Origin: S015-6 sp964384945
Lineage (GTDB): Bacteria > Desulfobacterota > DSWW01
Reading direction: 5' to 3'
Assembly (NCBI GenBank): GCA_964384945.1
Contig: CAYLMK010000006.1
Location: 124,001-188,000 of the forward strand
DNA length: 64,000 nucleotides
Shown: in pieces, positions 1 to 9,413 of the stretch
How positions within the stretch are numbered: position 1 is the stretch's first letter
Layout of the letters: each line of letters opens with the position of its first letter
Made by a program: the position numbers and the translations under genes
Notes under the pieces: generated by a model
The model's input: the letters and a program-made list of their open reading frames with translations, nothing else
Database searches by the model: none
What the model was told of the DNA's origin: nothing

Positions 1-591
1 GAGACCGAAGAGGATCGGCAGGTCGCCCGAGCCGACAGGGAACGAGGAGTCCCCGGGGGGGAACACCCCGCTGATCGGCAGCGCCTTGCAGAGGACCTCG
101 GAAACACCGAAATCAAGGTCGAGCCCGGGAATCTGGATCGGGGAATTCAGGAAGCCGCTCATGCACTCGAAGACCATGCTCCCTCCCGAGAATGCCCCGC
201 GGGCCGCTATGGAGGTGACCGTGAAGATGGACGTGGCCCCATAGGGCAGTCCGTACGTGTCGTTCATTTGTGCAGTAAGCAACTTCCTGCCGGGAAACGG
301 ATTCATCAGCACGGCGAGCACCCCCGCGACATCGAAATCCGAGGAGGGAGCCATACTGGCGGGGGACATGCTGCCGGTTATGTCCTGATCGTTCATCGCC
401 ACCCTGAGCGTCGAAGGCACCATGTCCGGCGACCAGTATACCTGCACGCTGAAGGGGCCTCTCTGAACCGATCCGTCTTCCGGCAGGAGCCACACCATGT
501 CCTGGCAGGCCGCCGGCCCGAGAGCAAGGGCCAGGAGCAGCGAAATCCAGGGGATTCCGGTCGACGGTCTCGCGAAAAGAGTCGCTCTCAC
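1..591 (-). CDS. Secreted protein with probable Ig-like domain (C-terminus off the left edge)
   Basis: An open frame runs unbroken on the minus strand from a GTG at 591 to the window edge, giving 197 residues with no stop, so the C-terminus is missing. A GGGAGG ribosome binding site lies 7-8 bases before the GTG, which decides this unusual start. Residues 1-30 look like a signal peptide: a basic start, then a hydrophobic stretch (ISLLLALALG) ending at AAC. The following text (LLPEDGSVQRGPFSVQVYWS, then DQDITGS) resembles the beta-strand pattern of bacterial Ig-like modules seen before some secreted esterases. I do not recognise the family. The product is probably exported. Third-position GC is high, as in neighbouring genes. 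Confidence 0.7.
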   Translation of the reverse strand, partial: MRATLFARPSTGIPWISLLLALALGPAACQDMVWLLPEDGSVQRGPFSVQVYWSPDMVPSTLRVAMNDQDITGSMSPASMAPSSDFDVAGVLAVLMNPFPGRKLLTAQMNDTYGLPYGATSIFTVTSIAARGAFSGGSMVFECMSGFLNSPIQIPGLDLDFGVSEVLCKALPISGVFPPGDSSFPVGSGDLPILFGL

Positions 592-857
592 GACAGGGCA
601 CCTCCCACGGCAGGTTGGCCGTCCTACGTTACCGGGAAAATACGAACAGGGGGTTGTTTGTAAGGGAAGGAAAAAGCAAGAATGGGACCACGCGGAAAGC
701 TTCCGGCAAGGGATCGAACGGGAAGGCGGGCAGCAGGGCCTTCGTTTCCTGTAACGGTTTGATATTAAATGAAAACTCTTATTTCCGCGACACCCTGAAA
801 TCATCGAGGGGTTACAGACTGCTCGTCCGGCGCTTGGTCCGGAAGTACAAAACTGCC

Positions 858-2540
858 CTATTGCCCACCCGGCCTGTTACCGGATTGAACTTGTAGGCGT
901 CTCCACCTCTCGGCCCGGACGCTGTCCTTGATCCGGTTGATGTGTCCCCTTCCCAGGCCTTTCACCTCGCAGCCCAACTCGAAGTAGCGCCTGATCTTCT
1001 CGTCGTTCAGGATCCCGAAGCAGTCGATGACTGCGACCGGCCCGCCCGCCCACTCGACGACGCGGTCCGGATCGAGCTCAAGGTAGTGCCTGTGCCGAAC
1101 GGCAAAGACCACGGCGTCCACGTCCTTCATGGCCCCGGCCAGGTCCTGCAGGACGCGCAGTTCCGCGAGCTTCTCCTGGTTCCGAAAGAAACGGGCCCAG
1201 CTGTAACCCGGCCGGGGATACACGTCCTGTTTTTCGAACTCCCACCAGTGCGTCACGTACGGATCGTGCACCCTCGGCTCGGCACCCATCTCCGAGAGCT
1301 TTCGCACAACAAGCTCGGAGCCGCTGTAGCGCGTGTCTCCTACGTCCTCCCGGTAGGAGGCCCCCAGCACGAGCACGTCCGCGGCGGCCAGGGGGCGGTT
1401 CATGTTGCGGAGCGCGTCCCGCACAAGCTGGGCGACGTGGAGGGCCCGCGTGTCGTTCACGTCGATGGCCAGGGGCGTAATCTTGAAGAGAGAGTCTTCG
1501 AAACCGAAGATGCTCTTGTAGGCCCAGATGCCCAGGCCTCCGTCCTTGGGCAGACAGTATCCGCCGATTCCAGGCCCGGGAAACAGGATGTTGCTGTGCG
1601 TGGGCCTCACCTTGATCGCTTCGATCACCTTGATGAGGTCCACCCCGTTTCGCTCCGCGAAGGTCGACCATTCATCCATGAAGGCGAGCATCGTCGCCCG
1701 GAAGCAGTTCTCCACGATCTTCGCGGTCTCGCTTTCCACGGGCCGATCGAGAACGACCAGCGGATAGTCCTTGGTGTTGATCACGTCCTTGAGGAACTTC
1801 TCGACCCTCTTCCTGGACACCTCGTTGACGCCTGCGCACACCCGCCAGAAGTTCCTCACGCTGTCGACATAGTGGCGACCCGGCATCACCCGCTCATAGC
1901 TGTGCGCCAGGATCGGCTCCTCCGAGACGCCCCTGCGCCGGAAGGCCTTGTGAAGGATCGGATAGGCGACCTGTTCCGTCGTCCCCGGCGCAACGGTGGT
2001 TTCGATCAGAACGAGTGCCTCGGCAGGGATCTTCTCCCCGATCACCTCAAACGCCTTCTCCAACTCCGCCATGTCCGCGTTCCCGGCCTGCACGTCCCCC
2101 AAAGACTCCTTGATATAGTCGCACTGAACGTCCACGACCACCACATCGGCCAGCCGAAGGGCGTCATACGTGTAGGTCGCCGTGAGCGTCTTCTTCTCCA
2201 GCACACAGCGACGGATCAGGACCTCCACCTGCGGGTCTTCCGAGGTAACCGGAGAGACGCCGCGGTTCATCAACGGGATCTTCCAAAAGCTCCTCACGCT
2301 CGGACGCTGCATTCCGATGACAAACTTCGTGGGCCTGCCCGTTTCGTCCTCGGCGTCCGCGACCACTGCGGCCATCACGGCACCCACGAACCCGATGCCC
2401 AAGACAACGACAATCTCCCTGCCCTGTTCACGCTGCCTTGCCGCGAGAGCTTGCAGCCTCTCGAATTCCTTGGAATAATCTTGCTCGTCGGGCAGGGAAA
2501 ACCGTTCTCCCTGCGGACTGACGGACACGGCCCTTTCCAT
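858..2540 (-). CDS. Nucleotide-sugar dehydrogenase (UDP-glucose / UDP-ManNAc dehydrogenase family)
   Basis: This is an NAD-dependent oxidase of the 6-OH of a nucleotide sugar, giving the uronate used in surface polysaccharide. The Rossmann motif GIGFVG is at about residues 48-53. The catalytic motif GIGGYCLPKDGG carries the cysteine at about residue 329, and ETAKIVEN holds the conserved Lys near 274. The three-part family layout (NAD-binding, central, C-terminal UDP-binding) is present. At 560 residues it is longer than the usual 430-450, with an N-terminal extension of about 40 residues and insertions. The ATG at 2540 is chosen because GGAG lies 7 bases upstream; an ATG at 2564 is also possible. 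The exact sugar cannot be told from sequence. It may feed the polysaccharide cluster, but it sits far from it. Confidence 0.9.
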   Translation of the reverse strand: MERAVSVSPQGERFSLPDEQDYSKEFERLQALAARQREQGREIVVVLGIGFVGAVMAAVVADAEDETGRPTKFVIGMQRPSVRSFWKIPLMNRGVSPVTSEDPQVEVLIRRCVLEKKTLTATYTYDALRLADVVVVDVQCDYIKESLGDVQAGNADMAELEKAFEVIGEKIPAEALVLIETTVAPGTTEQVAYPILHKAFRRRGVSEEPILAHSYERVMPGRHYVDSVRNFWRVCAGVNEVSRKRVEKFLKDVINTKDYPLVVLDRPVESETAKIVENCFRATMLAFMDEWSTFAERNGVDLIKVIEAIKVRPTHSNILFPGPGIGGYCLPKDGGLGIWAYKSIFGFEDSLFKITPLAIDVNDTRALHVAQLVRDALRNMNRPLAAADVLVLGASYREDVGDTRYSGSELVVRKLSEMGAEPRVHDPYVTHWWEFEKQDVYPRPGYSWARFFRNQEKLAELRVLQDLAGAMKDVDAVVFAVRHRHYLELDPDRVVEWAGGPVAVIDCFGILNDEKIRRYFELGCEVKGLGRGHINRIKDSVRAERWRRLQVQSGNRPGGQ

Positions 2541-2687
2541 TGGATCCGCTCCCCTGTCGGTCATTCGCTGCGCTCGCTCCTGTCAATGCGTCGGTAAGTC
2601 TAATGAATCGTCCGGAAAAAGCAAAACCATGAACCCCGGCACCCCTGCAAGCGGGCCGGAAGACTCTCCGGAAGAGGAAAGGAAGCT

Positions 2688-3686
2688 ATGCAAGAAGAAC
2701 AGGAAGAAGGGGAGGTGACTCCCCCCGGCACGGATCGAACACGTTTTCTCACCACGCCCATCGAGTACACGGGGGACCAGGCCCGCACCACCTTGACACT
2801 GGATGAACGCCACCAAGGATGGCTGGGCGTACCCCACGGCGGAATCCTGATTTCGCTGGCCTTGGAACTCGCGCACCAGGGAATCAGTCGCAGTCTGTTC
2901 GCTCATCAGGGATTTCCCGTGCGAGCTTCCTTCCGGTGGGGGGGGCCCGCCCTCCCTCTCGGAAGAAGCGTGGAGATCGCTGCGATGCGGGAGGGAGAGG
3001 GAATTCGGGTCGTAATGGCCACGAAGGCAGAGGGAACGGCCTCTTTCTCCGGGCTCCTTCGTCCCGCTTCCTCGGTGAAGGAAATCGAGGGCGACCACCT
3101 CGATCGACTCGCAGAGACGATGGAGGCGATCGGCAGGGAAACGAAGGACAACGTACTCCCCCTCCCGTACGCGACCGATTGTTTCGTGTGCGGGTCGGAA
3201 CGCGAGCATCCGGGCCTGCAGCGGAAGTTCTACTGCCTGGACCAGCAGGGCGCTCAGGTCGTATTCACCTCGATCGGCCTGGACCCGGACGACCGAAGCA
3301 GGTTTTCTCAATTCCATCTGGATGACGCCCGGATCCATCCAGGGGTGCTGGCGGCGATCCTGGACGAGACCATGGGGTGGGGCGGCTTCGTCAAGGCCCG
3401 ACAAGGAGGCATGACCGTGAAGCTCGACATCGATTTCCTCCGGCCCGTGGAAGAGGGCGAGAAGATGCTCTGTTACGGAGTCTGTTCCGGCACGCGCGGA
3501 AAACGTGCTGGCCGGATGTTCTGGTTCTCGGAGGGCGGGATTTTTCCGATGGGCGAAGGGGGTCTTTCCCCGATCATGCGGGCCAGCGGGCAGTGGCTGG
3601 CCATGCCGGATCTCACCGAGGAAATGAAAAAGCACCTCCGGCCCGCCGAGTGGCTGGACAGGTGGTTCGAACCCGAAAGGGGTTGA
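2688..3686 (+). CDS. Double-hotdog acyl-CoA thioesterase-like protein
   Basis: The 332-residue product has two hotdog-fold halves. The N-terminal half contains WLGVPHGGILISLALE at about residues 43-60, which fits the hotdog central helix. A CFVCGSERE segment follows at about 165. The C-terminal half contains HPGVLAAILDETMGWGGF at about 210 and a strand-rich region typical of PaaI/4HBT thioesterases. It probably hydrolyses an acyl-CoA or similar thioester in the cytoplasm; the substrate is unknown. A purine-rich GGAAAGGAAG before the ATG serves as ribosome binding site. It is transcribed away from the divergent nucleotide-sugar dehydrogenase and is followed by the Hsp20 gene. Nearby acyl-CoA metabolism genes fit a thioester role. 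Confidence 0.75.
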   Translation: MQEEQEEGEVTPPGTDRTRFLTTPIEYTGDQARTTLTLDERHQGWLGVPHGGILISLALELAHQGISRSLFAHQGFPVRASFRWGGPALPLGRSVEIAAMREGEGIRVVMATKAEGTASFSGLLRPASSVKEIEGDHLDRLAETMEAIGRETKDNVLPLPYATDCFVCGSEREHPGLQRKFYCLDQQGAQVVFTSIGLDPDDRSRFSQFHLDDARIHPGVLAAILDETMGWGGFVKARQGGMTVKLDIDFLRPVEEGEKMLCYGVCSGTRGKRAGRMFWFSEGGIFPMGEGGLSPIMRASGQWLAMPDLTEEMKKHLRPAEWLDRWFEPERG

Positions 3687-3797
3687 CTGCTCCCGATCCG
3701 TGTTTACTCTTTGGGCGTAAGGAAAAACGGTACAAGTGGCGCCACGGAACCGCAAGGGTAAACTTGGATTGATAAAATAGAAAAGGAGGGATCGGCC

Positions 3798-4247
3798 ATG
3801 TTGACTCGATACAGACCTTTCCGGGCATTGCGGCGAAGGGACGACTTCTTCCCGAGCCTCTGGGACCATGACTTCTTCGGCGACTTTTTTTCGACCTTCC
3901 CCAACCTCAAGATGAAAGAGCCCAAACTGGAGGTTGAAGAGAACGAGAAGAACTACCTTGTTCGCGGTGAGTTTCCCGGCTACGGCAAGGACGAGATCAA
4001 GGCGGAAATCGTCGACGGCGTGCTCAAGTTGCATGCGGAGCACAAGGACGAGAAGTGGGATCAGAACGAAGACGAGGGCTGGCGCAGCATCGAGACGCGC
4101 ATGGGCAGCTACACCCGATCGTTTGTCCTTCCCGAGGACGTCATGGAGGACAAGGTCAAGGCCCAGATGAAAGACGGCGTCCTTCGGATCACTCTTCCGA
4201 AGGATCCGAAGAAGGCCAAAACGGTCAAGGAGATCGAGATCCACTGA
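3798..4247 (+). CDS. Small heat shock protein, Hsp20/alpha-crystallin family
   Basis: The 149-residue product is an ATP-independent holdase that binds unfolding proteins. The alpha-crystallin domain spans about residues 42-140, beginning at KLEVEENEKNYLVRGEFPG. It ends with the hallmark A-x-x-x-D-G-V-L motif (AQMKDGVLRITLPK at about 125-138). The N-terminal arm is rich in Phe and Arg, as usual for the family. Length matches bacterial Hsp20. AAAAGGAGGG lies a few bases before the ATG. A strong intrinsic terminator follows the stop codon. No CIRCE element or clear sigma-32 promoter was recognised upstream, so regulation is not shown by sequence. Confidence 0.95.
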   Translation: MLTRYRPFRALRRRDDFFPSLWDHDFFGDFFSTFPNLKMKEPKLEVEENEKNYLVRGEFPGYGKDEIKAEIVDGVLKLHAEHKDEKWDQNEDEGWRSIETRMGSYTRSFVLPEDVMEDKVKAQMKDGVLRITLPKDPKKAKTVKEIEIH

Positions 4248-4276
4248 CCGCCGAGCGTGCCCGACCACAGCGCAGG

Positions 4277-4308
4277 AAAGGGAGTCCCCGCGGACTCCCT
4301 TTTGTTTT
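4277..4308 (+). terminator. Rho-independent terminator after hsp20
   Basis: An 11-bp perfect stem (4277-4287 with 4292-4302) around a CCGC loop is followed by a T-rich run (TTTGTTTT). It lies 30 bases after the Hsp20 stop and separates it from the convergent acyl-CoA dehydrogenase gene. Confidence 0.9.
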
Positions 4309-4334
4309 GGTCTCGTTCCCTGTGCTGCGGAACG

Positions 4335-4358
4335 AAGCGACGCGGCCATCTCCGGGCA
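4335..4358. repeat. Dispersed intergenic repeat, copy 1
   Basis: These 24 bases, containing GCGACGCGGC and ATCTCCGGGCA, match 23 of 24 bases at 35965-35988. Both copies lie between genes. The sequence resembles the dispersed GCGAAGCGAC-ATCTC elements common between genes in many anaerobic bacteria. Confidence 0.6.
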
Positions 4359-4379
4359 TCCCGGGGCTCACCCGCTTTC

Positions 4380-6230
4380 TCAGAACGAAACCTCCGGGAT
4401 CTCCAGAGGCGAGGTCTCCTTGTTCTTGAGCGCTTCCACCTTGCCCGCCACGATGGGCAGCAACCGTCCGATGTAGTATTTCGCCGATGCGATCTTCCCT
4501 TCCAAATAGGCCGCGTCCGGGTTCTTCTCGGCAAGCCCTCTCTGAGATTCTTTTGTCCCGGCTCCGGCCTCCCGGTAGATCTTCTCCGCCTTCCCGAGGG
4601 CGATTTCCGCCTGCCAGAGGTGAAGCCACCCCAGAAGAACATCTCCAAAGATTTCCAGAAGGGGCACGGACTCGAGAAAACCCGCCGGGACCTCCCCGCC
4701 GGCCACAACGGAAGTAACGTGCGCGAGCGCATCCTGCAGCCAGCCGTAACTCCGCTCAACCCTTGCCGCATAGGGGCCGAGCACCGGGTGGGCCCTCGTG
4801 CTTTCCACAACCGGCCTCATCTCTGCCAGCAGGGCCTTCACGCCCGCCCCCTTGTCGCGAAGGATCTTTCGACTGAGAAGGTCCATGGCCTGGATGCCGT
4901 TCGTCCCCTCGTAGATCGAGGCGATCTTGCAGTCCCGGGCGAATTGCTCCACAGGATACTCCGAGCAGAACCCATACCCCCCGTGCACCTGGATCGCCTG
5001 TTCACAAACGTCGTAGGCCATGTCACTGCCATAGGCCTTGCAGATCGGGGTCAGGAGTTCGGCCAGCACGGTCCAGCGCCGCTTCTCCTCCTCGTCCTCC
5101 GCGGCCCGCTCGCGGTCGATACAGTACCCCGTGTAGTACATGAGCGCGCGGATGCCCTCCACATAAGCCTTCATCCAGATGAGCATACGCCTCACGTCCG
5201 GGTGCGCAATGATGGGAACCTGCTCGGCGCTCCCCTTTCCGCCGGCCAGGGCCTGCCCCTGCAGCCGCTCCTTGGCGAACTTGACCGCATGCAGGTAAGC
5301 AGTCGACGCGATCCCCTGGCCCTGCAGGCCCACGTTGAGCCTCTCCTCGTTCATCATGATGAACATGATCGGCAGACCCTGACGTTCGCTGCCCAGGAGC
5401 TCTCCCATGCACTGCCCGTTCTCTCCGAAATAGAGCGTGCAGGTCGCGGAGCCCTTGATACCCATCTTGTGCTCGATCCCGCCGCAGACCACGTCGTTCA
5501 ACTCGCCGAGGGAGCCGTCGGCATGGACCCGGTATTTGGGCACCAGAAAGAGCGAAATCCCCTTGCTGCCCATCGGGTCCCCCTCGATGCGGGCGAGGAC
5601 CGGGTGAATGATGTTTTGCGCCAGATCGTGTTCTCCGCCTGTGATGAACTGCTTGGTTCCCTGGATCCGGAACGTGCCGTCCGGGTTCCGGACGGCTTTG
5701 GTCTTGAGCATGCCCAGGTCGCTGCCGGCGCCCGGCTCGGTCAGGCACATGGTGCCGGCCCATTGGCCCGTATAGAGTTTCTCCAGGTAGAGGGCCTTCT
5801 GTTTTTCGGTGCCATGCCTTTCGATCAGCTTTCCTGCCCCGTGGTTCAGGGTGAGATACAGGGTAAAGGCGCAGTTGGCGGCGAGGAACATCTCGTAAGC
5901 GGCTATGCACAGAGACGTAGGAAGCCCCTGTCCCCCGACCTCCATGTCGTCCGACGGACAGATCCACCCCCCCTCACAAGCAGCCTGGTAGCAGGCATGG
6001 AACGATTCCGGCAGGGTCACCTTCCCGTCCTGGAACCGGGCCCCGATCCTGTCGCCGTCCGTATTCGTCGGGGCCAGCAGGTTCTCGGCAAAACGACGGG
6101 CCTCGGCCAGGACCATCCGGAAGACCTCATCCGAATGGTCCCGAAACGTTTCCGTCTTTGTCAGTTCGCCGATCCTCAGCTGATCAAACAGCACGAACCC
6201 CACATCTCTCTGATCCACCAGCAGGCTCAT
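4380..6230 (-). CDS. Acyl-CoA dehydrogenase (large FadE-type with C-terminal extension)
   Basis: This FAD flavoenzyme introduces the alpha-beta double bond in an acyl-CoA and passes electrons to ETF. CLTEPGAGSDLG at about 162-173 and GTKQFITGGEHDL at about 191-203 are the family's FAD and substrate signatures. QVHGGYGF at 414-421 precedes the catalytic glutamate, E441 in SIYEGTNGIQ. The 616 residues exceed the usual 380; the family with N-terminal and C-terminal extra domains (C-terminal domain about 470-616) fits. It follows the molybdopterin oxidoreductase gene on the same strand after a gap of about 160 bases. Chain length specificity cannot be read from sequence. An SDR of the hydroxyacyl-CoA dehydrogenase type at 24.3 kb could act in the same pathway. 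Confidence 0.95.
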   Translation of the reverse strand: MSLLVDQRDVGFVLFDQLRIGELTKTETFRDHSDEVFRMVLAEARRFAENLLAPTNTDGDRIGARFQDGKVTLPESFHACYQAACEGGWICPSDDMEVGGQGLPTSLCIAAYEMFLAANCAFTLYLTLNHGAGKLIERHGTEKQKALYLEKLYTGQWAGTMCLTEPGAGSDLGMLKTKAVRNPDGTFRIQGTKQFITGGEHDLAQNIIHPVLARIEGDPMGSKGISLFLVPKYRVHADGSLGELNDVVCGGIEHKMGIKGSATCTLYFGENGQCMGELLGSERQGLPIMFIMMNEERLNVGLQGQGIASTAYLHAVKFAKERLQGQALAGGKGSAEQVPIIAHPDVRRMLIWMKAYVEGIRALMYYTGYCIDRERAAEDEEEKRRWTVLAELLTPICKAYGSDMAYDVCEQAIQVHGGYGFCSEYPVEQFARDCKIASIYEGTNGIQAMDLLSRKILRDKGAGVKALLAEMRPVVESTRAHPVLGPYAARVERSYGWLQDALAHVTSVVAGGEVPAGFLESVPLLEIFGDVLLGWLHLWQAEIALGKAEKIYREAGAGTKESQRGLAEKNPDAAYLEGKIASAKYYIGRLLPIVAGKVEALKNKETSPLEIPEVSF

Positions 6231-6389
6231 TCCTTTCCCTCCGTTGTCGCATCTTGCGCCGCCCGTGCGCCGCCACCGAGGGTGACAGCACCCGCGAGCC
6301 CCTCTACATTACGGATTCTGGGAGGCCCAGGCCGGGGCGCCGTGGGGATCTCCACGGGTAGGGCAGAGGCCGGACCTGACCCCCCTCTT

Positions 6390-8615
6390 CTATCCTTTCC
6401 CCTTTGCCCTTTCGCCTTTCGCGTTCCTCGCCTTGTCGGGCTTCAGCCTGCTTACCTGCACCGGGATCCCGGTCAGCCACGACATCCCCGCTATCGGCTC
6501 GATCTTCCAGACCGAATCCGTGGCAAGCCGGTTCACATTGACGCCGGGCCTCGCGTTGGCCCGGCTCCACCCGGCAGCGTACCGGTGCCCCCATCCGTGC
6601 GGCAGGGCCACGACCCCGGGCATCATGTCGGACGTGATCCGGCAAGGCACCTCCAGATGTTCCCCCTCGAGGCTCCGAACGCGCACGGCATCGCCCTCTT
6701 CGATTCCCTTTGCGGCAGCATCCTGCGGATGCATGTAAAGGTAGTTCGTCGTCTCGCCCCCGATCAGGCCATCCGCATTGTGCAGCCAGGTGTTGTGCGT
6801 GATCCTTTCCCTCTTCCCGATCAGGAGAAGCTCGCCCTTCCCCGCTTGCCGCAATTCCAGAGCAGCATCCAGCTTCCATGCCTCCCGAAGCAGGTCGGGC
6901 GGCGCCAGCCTGACCTCGAATCCTCTCCCCCATCTTCTCTTGCCGGGGCGAAGCCTGCCAAAGACGTTCGGCCTGAGCACGATTCCCGCATCGGCCGACT
7001 CCAGCGCCTTGAGGTCGACTTGCCCCATGAGGCGGAGAAGAACCCTGAGCATGGCCTTGGCCATGATCACCCGGTCGCCGTCCCGGCTCGTCTCCAGCAG
7101 GCCCTTCCATCCCGGCAGGCGGTTGGCGAGGCGGATCGCATGTCCCACCGGGCCGCCCCACATCTTGAGCCCCATTCGCTCCGCCAGATCCTCAAGGATC
7201 CGCCACTCCGGCCTCTGCTCACCGTCCGGCTCGACCACGGGCCGTGTCAGGGCGGCATAGGGCCGCAACTGGAGGGTGGCGTGAGAGAGATTGAGATCCT
7301 CCCGCTCGAAGAAATCGGTGCAGGGCAGCAGGTAATGGGCAAAGGCGCCGGTTTCGTTCCGGTAAAGGTCGAGGCAGACAAGCAGATCAAGTTTCTTCAG
7401 AGCCGCCTTCAGGTGCCCCTCGTTCGGCACGCTCAGCAGGGGGTTGCCGGCCACGACCACGAGCGCGCGAATCCCTGTCCGCCGCTCGGTGAGGATCTCC
7501 GGCGCCATCACGGCGGCCGGATAGGTGCCGAGGACAGGTTCGAAATCTCCGATCCTGGAACGCTCCCGGTGCCCTCTGAGGGCCCTGCGGTAGAGCTTAT
7601 CCACATTCACCAGCCCTCGACTCAGAAGGCAGCCGCCCTTCCGGTCAAAGTGTCCCGCCAGCAGATTGATTGCAAGAAGGAGCCAGTAGTTGAGCGTGCC
7701 CGAGCGGCCCAGGTTGATCCCGATGCTTCCGTACACGGCGGCCGGACGCGGCCCCCCGAGGCGCAGGGCGATTTCCTCAACCTTTTCTTTGGAAATTCCG
7801 GTGAGCGGCTCGGTCCGTTCCGGCGGCCATTGCGCCACCACTTCCTTGAGCCGGGCGAACCCTTCCGGGTCCGCCTCGACCCATCGGATATCCACCCTCC
7901 CCTTCTCGATCAGGACCCAAAGCAGGGAAAGCAGAAAGAAGCAGTCCGTGTCCGGCCGGATGAACAGATGTTCCGACGCGAGCTTCGCCGTCTCGGTCCG
8001 CCGCGGATCCACCACCACGAGCTCGCCCCCCCGCTTGCGTATGTTTTGCAGGGCCTCCAGAGGTCGGGGCACCTGGATGACGCTCATGCCCGATACCGCG
8101 GGGTTGGCCCCGACGATCAACAGGTAGTGCACGTGGTCCAGGTCCGGAATCGGCTGCAGCAGCGGGGAGCCGAAGACCCGCTCCGAGGCCGCGAACTTGT
8201 TGTTGCAGTCCTGGGAGCCTGCGGTGAAGAACTGGCGGGTTCCGAGGGCGGATACGAACATGGGCACGCTGATCGTACCGTAAGTGCAGAAAGCCATCGG
8301 GTTCCCGTTGTAAACGGCCACGGATTGGGGACCATGCAGATCCCGGATGTGCCCGAGCCTCCGAGCCGTCTCGTCAAGCGCGGTCTCCCAGGAGATTTCT
8401 TCGAATCCGTTGCCTGACCTCCGAAGAGGCCTCCGGAGGCGGTCCGGGTCGTTGTGGATCTCCCCGAAGGCAACCCCCCGCCTGCAAACATATCCCTTGG
8501 AAAGCGGATGATCGGGATCGCCGCGAACCGACAGCACGCGGCTGCCTTCCACCCGCACCTTGAGCCCGCACATGGGCTCACAGATCCGGCAGTAGGTGGT
8601 CTTCTCTTCAACCAT
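6390..8615 (-). CDS. Molybdopterin oxidoreductase with N-terminal [4Fe-4S] cluster
   Basis: This is a DMSO-reductase-superfamily enzyme binding Mo/W-bis-PGD and one [4Fe-4S] cluster. Cluster ligands are C9, C12, C16 and C44 (YCRICEPMC, then KGYVC). The GSQDCNNK segment carries C137, a candidate metal ligand. VVVDPRRTETAKLA and LPHGWGHRYAAG are MGD-binding regions. The 741 residues suit the catalytic subunit. There is no Tat signal, so it is probably cytoplasmic. The ATG at 8615 is chosen because GGAGGGGA lies just upstream and translation from it puts the cluster at the N-terminus; the frame stays open about 100 bases further upstream. The 31-base spacing after the MetH-activation-like gene implies co-transcription. 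The substrate (formate, an aldehyde or another compound) is not determinable. Confidence 0.93.
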   Translation of the reverse strand: MVEEKTTYCRICEPMCGLKVRVEGSRVLSVRGDPDHPLSKGYVCRRGVAFGEIHNDPDRLRRPLRRSGNGFEEISWETALDETARRLGHIRDLHGPQSVAVYNGNPMAFCTYGTISVPMFVSALGTRQFFTAGSQDCNNKFAASERVFGSPLLQPIPDLDHVHYLLIVGANPAVSGMSVIQVPRPLEALQNIRKRGGELVVVDPRRTETAKLASEHLFIRPDTDCFFLLSLLWVLIEKGRVDIRWVEADPEGFARLKEVVAQWPPERTEPLTGISKEKVEEIALRLGGPRPAAVYGSIGINLGRSGTLNYWLLLAINLLAGHFDRKGGCLLSRGLVNVDKLYRRALRGHRERSRIGDFEPVLGTYPAAVMAPEILTERRTGIRALVVVAGNPLLSVPNEGHLKAALKKLDLLVCLDLYRNETGAFAHYLLPCTDFFEREDLNLSHATLQLRPYAALTRPVVEPDGEQRPEWRILEDLAERMGLKMWGGPVGHAIRLANRLPGWKGLLETSRDGDRVIMAKAMLRVLLRLMGQVDLKALESADAGIVLRPNVFGRLRPGKRRWGRGFEVRLAPPDLLREAWKLDAALELRQAGKGELLLIGKRERITHNTWLHNADGLIGGETTNYLYMHPQDAAAKGIEEGDAVRVRSLEGEHLEVPCRITSDMMPGVVALPHGWGHRYAAGWSRANARPGVNVNRLATDSVWKIEPIAGMSWLTGIPVQVSRLKPDKARNAKGERAKGKG

Positions 8616-8646
8616 AACACTCCCCTCCGATCGAGGCGCTCGGGGA

Positions 8647-9405
8647 TCAGGACTCCCCCCCGCTTTCGCGTGGACAAGCTTCCCGGGAAGGACCGGCTCC
8701 CCCTTCGTACGGTTCCGCATCGGCCCGCCGGTACGGACAGTCGCCCTTCGGGCAGAAGGGGCACGGGCTTCTCAAACCGACCTGTCTCGCCCCGACCAGG
8801 GCCGCGGAAATCGTCTTCCGGGGAACCATCATGCCTCCGGAGGTCCGCCTCACGCCGATGGACTCGGGTTTCAGGAAGCGAAAAAGCGCCTCCTGCCCCT
8901 CACGCAGATCCCAGTCGCAGTAGCCCGGGCTGAACCGCGCGGTGGCCTGATAGCCCTCCGCAGCGAGCCGGTCCGCGATGTGCCGCTCGACCTGATCGGC
9001 CAGCCGCTCGGTGATGACGGAGCCCGCCGAGTCCAGAAGGTAGGCATGAAACAAGGAGTCCCTCTGACCCTCATGGATCGCCCGCTCCAGCTCCTGGCCG
9101 GTGGTGACCACGAAACAGCAGATCACCTCGGGTTCGCGCAGACGTTTCGTCAGGCGGACCCAGCGCGTGCTTCGAATCCCGACGTCCCGGGCCACAAGCA
9201 GGCCTTTCTCCAACCTTAGGATGGGCGTAATGTCGTAACGACAGGCGGGCCGGACCAACTCGAGGCAACGATCCGTCGCCCGCTCCAACTCCTTGCGGAT
9301 GTCGTCACCCAAATCCGCGGGCGAAGGGTAGCCGACCTGGCGGATCACATCCTGCAGGATGTCGCCGGCAGACGTGAGCGAGGGATCGAATTGTTCAGGC
9401 TTCAT
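8647..9405 (-). CDS. MetH reactivation-domain-like protein (corrinoid activation)
   Basis: The 252-residue protein resembles the vitamin B12-dependent methionine synthase activation domain as a free-standing protein. The signature RFSPGYCDWDLREGQ (157-171) and SGGMMVPRKTISAAL (about 189-203) match the SAM-binding part of that domain. The C-terminus carries CPFCPKGDC (C215, C218, C223), a possible metal or cluster site. A reductive-activation role for the adjacent corrinoid protein is the natural inference. The ATG at 9405 is used because the corrinoid gene ends 9 bases upstream. It lies in an operon with the corrinoid protein and UroD-type methyltransferase, all on the minus strand. Confidence 0.85.
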   Translation of the reverse strand: MKPEQFDPSLTSAGDILQDVIRQVGYPSPADLGDDIRKELERATDRCLELVRPACRYDITPILRLEKGLLVARDVGIRSTRWVRLTKRLREPEVICCFVVTTGQELERAIHEGQRDSLFHAYLLDSAGSVITERLADQVERHIADRLAAEGYQATARFSPGYCDWDLREGQEALFRFLKPESIGVRRTSGGMMVPRKTISAALVGARQVGLRSPCPFCPKGDCPYRRADAEPYEGGAGPSREACPRESGGES

Positions 9406-9413
9406 GTCATCGT

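Noticed and set aside
942..2597. A 551-codon plus-strand frame
   Set aside because: It is the shadow of the nucleotide-sugar dehydrogenase gene, with no recognisable motif.
4257..8417. A plus-strand open frame of almost 1400 codons
   Set aside because: It is antisense to the acyl-CoA dehydrogenase and molybdopterin oxidoreductase genes. Its translation is Pro/Arg/His/Gln-rich with no domain; high GC gives long shadow frames.
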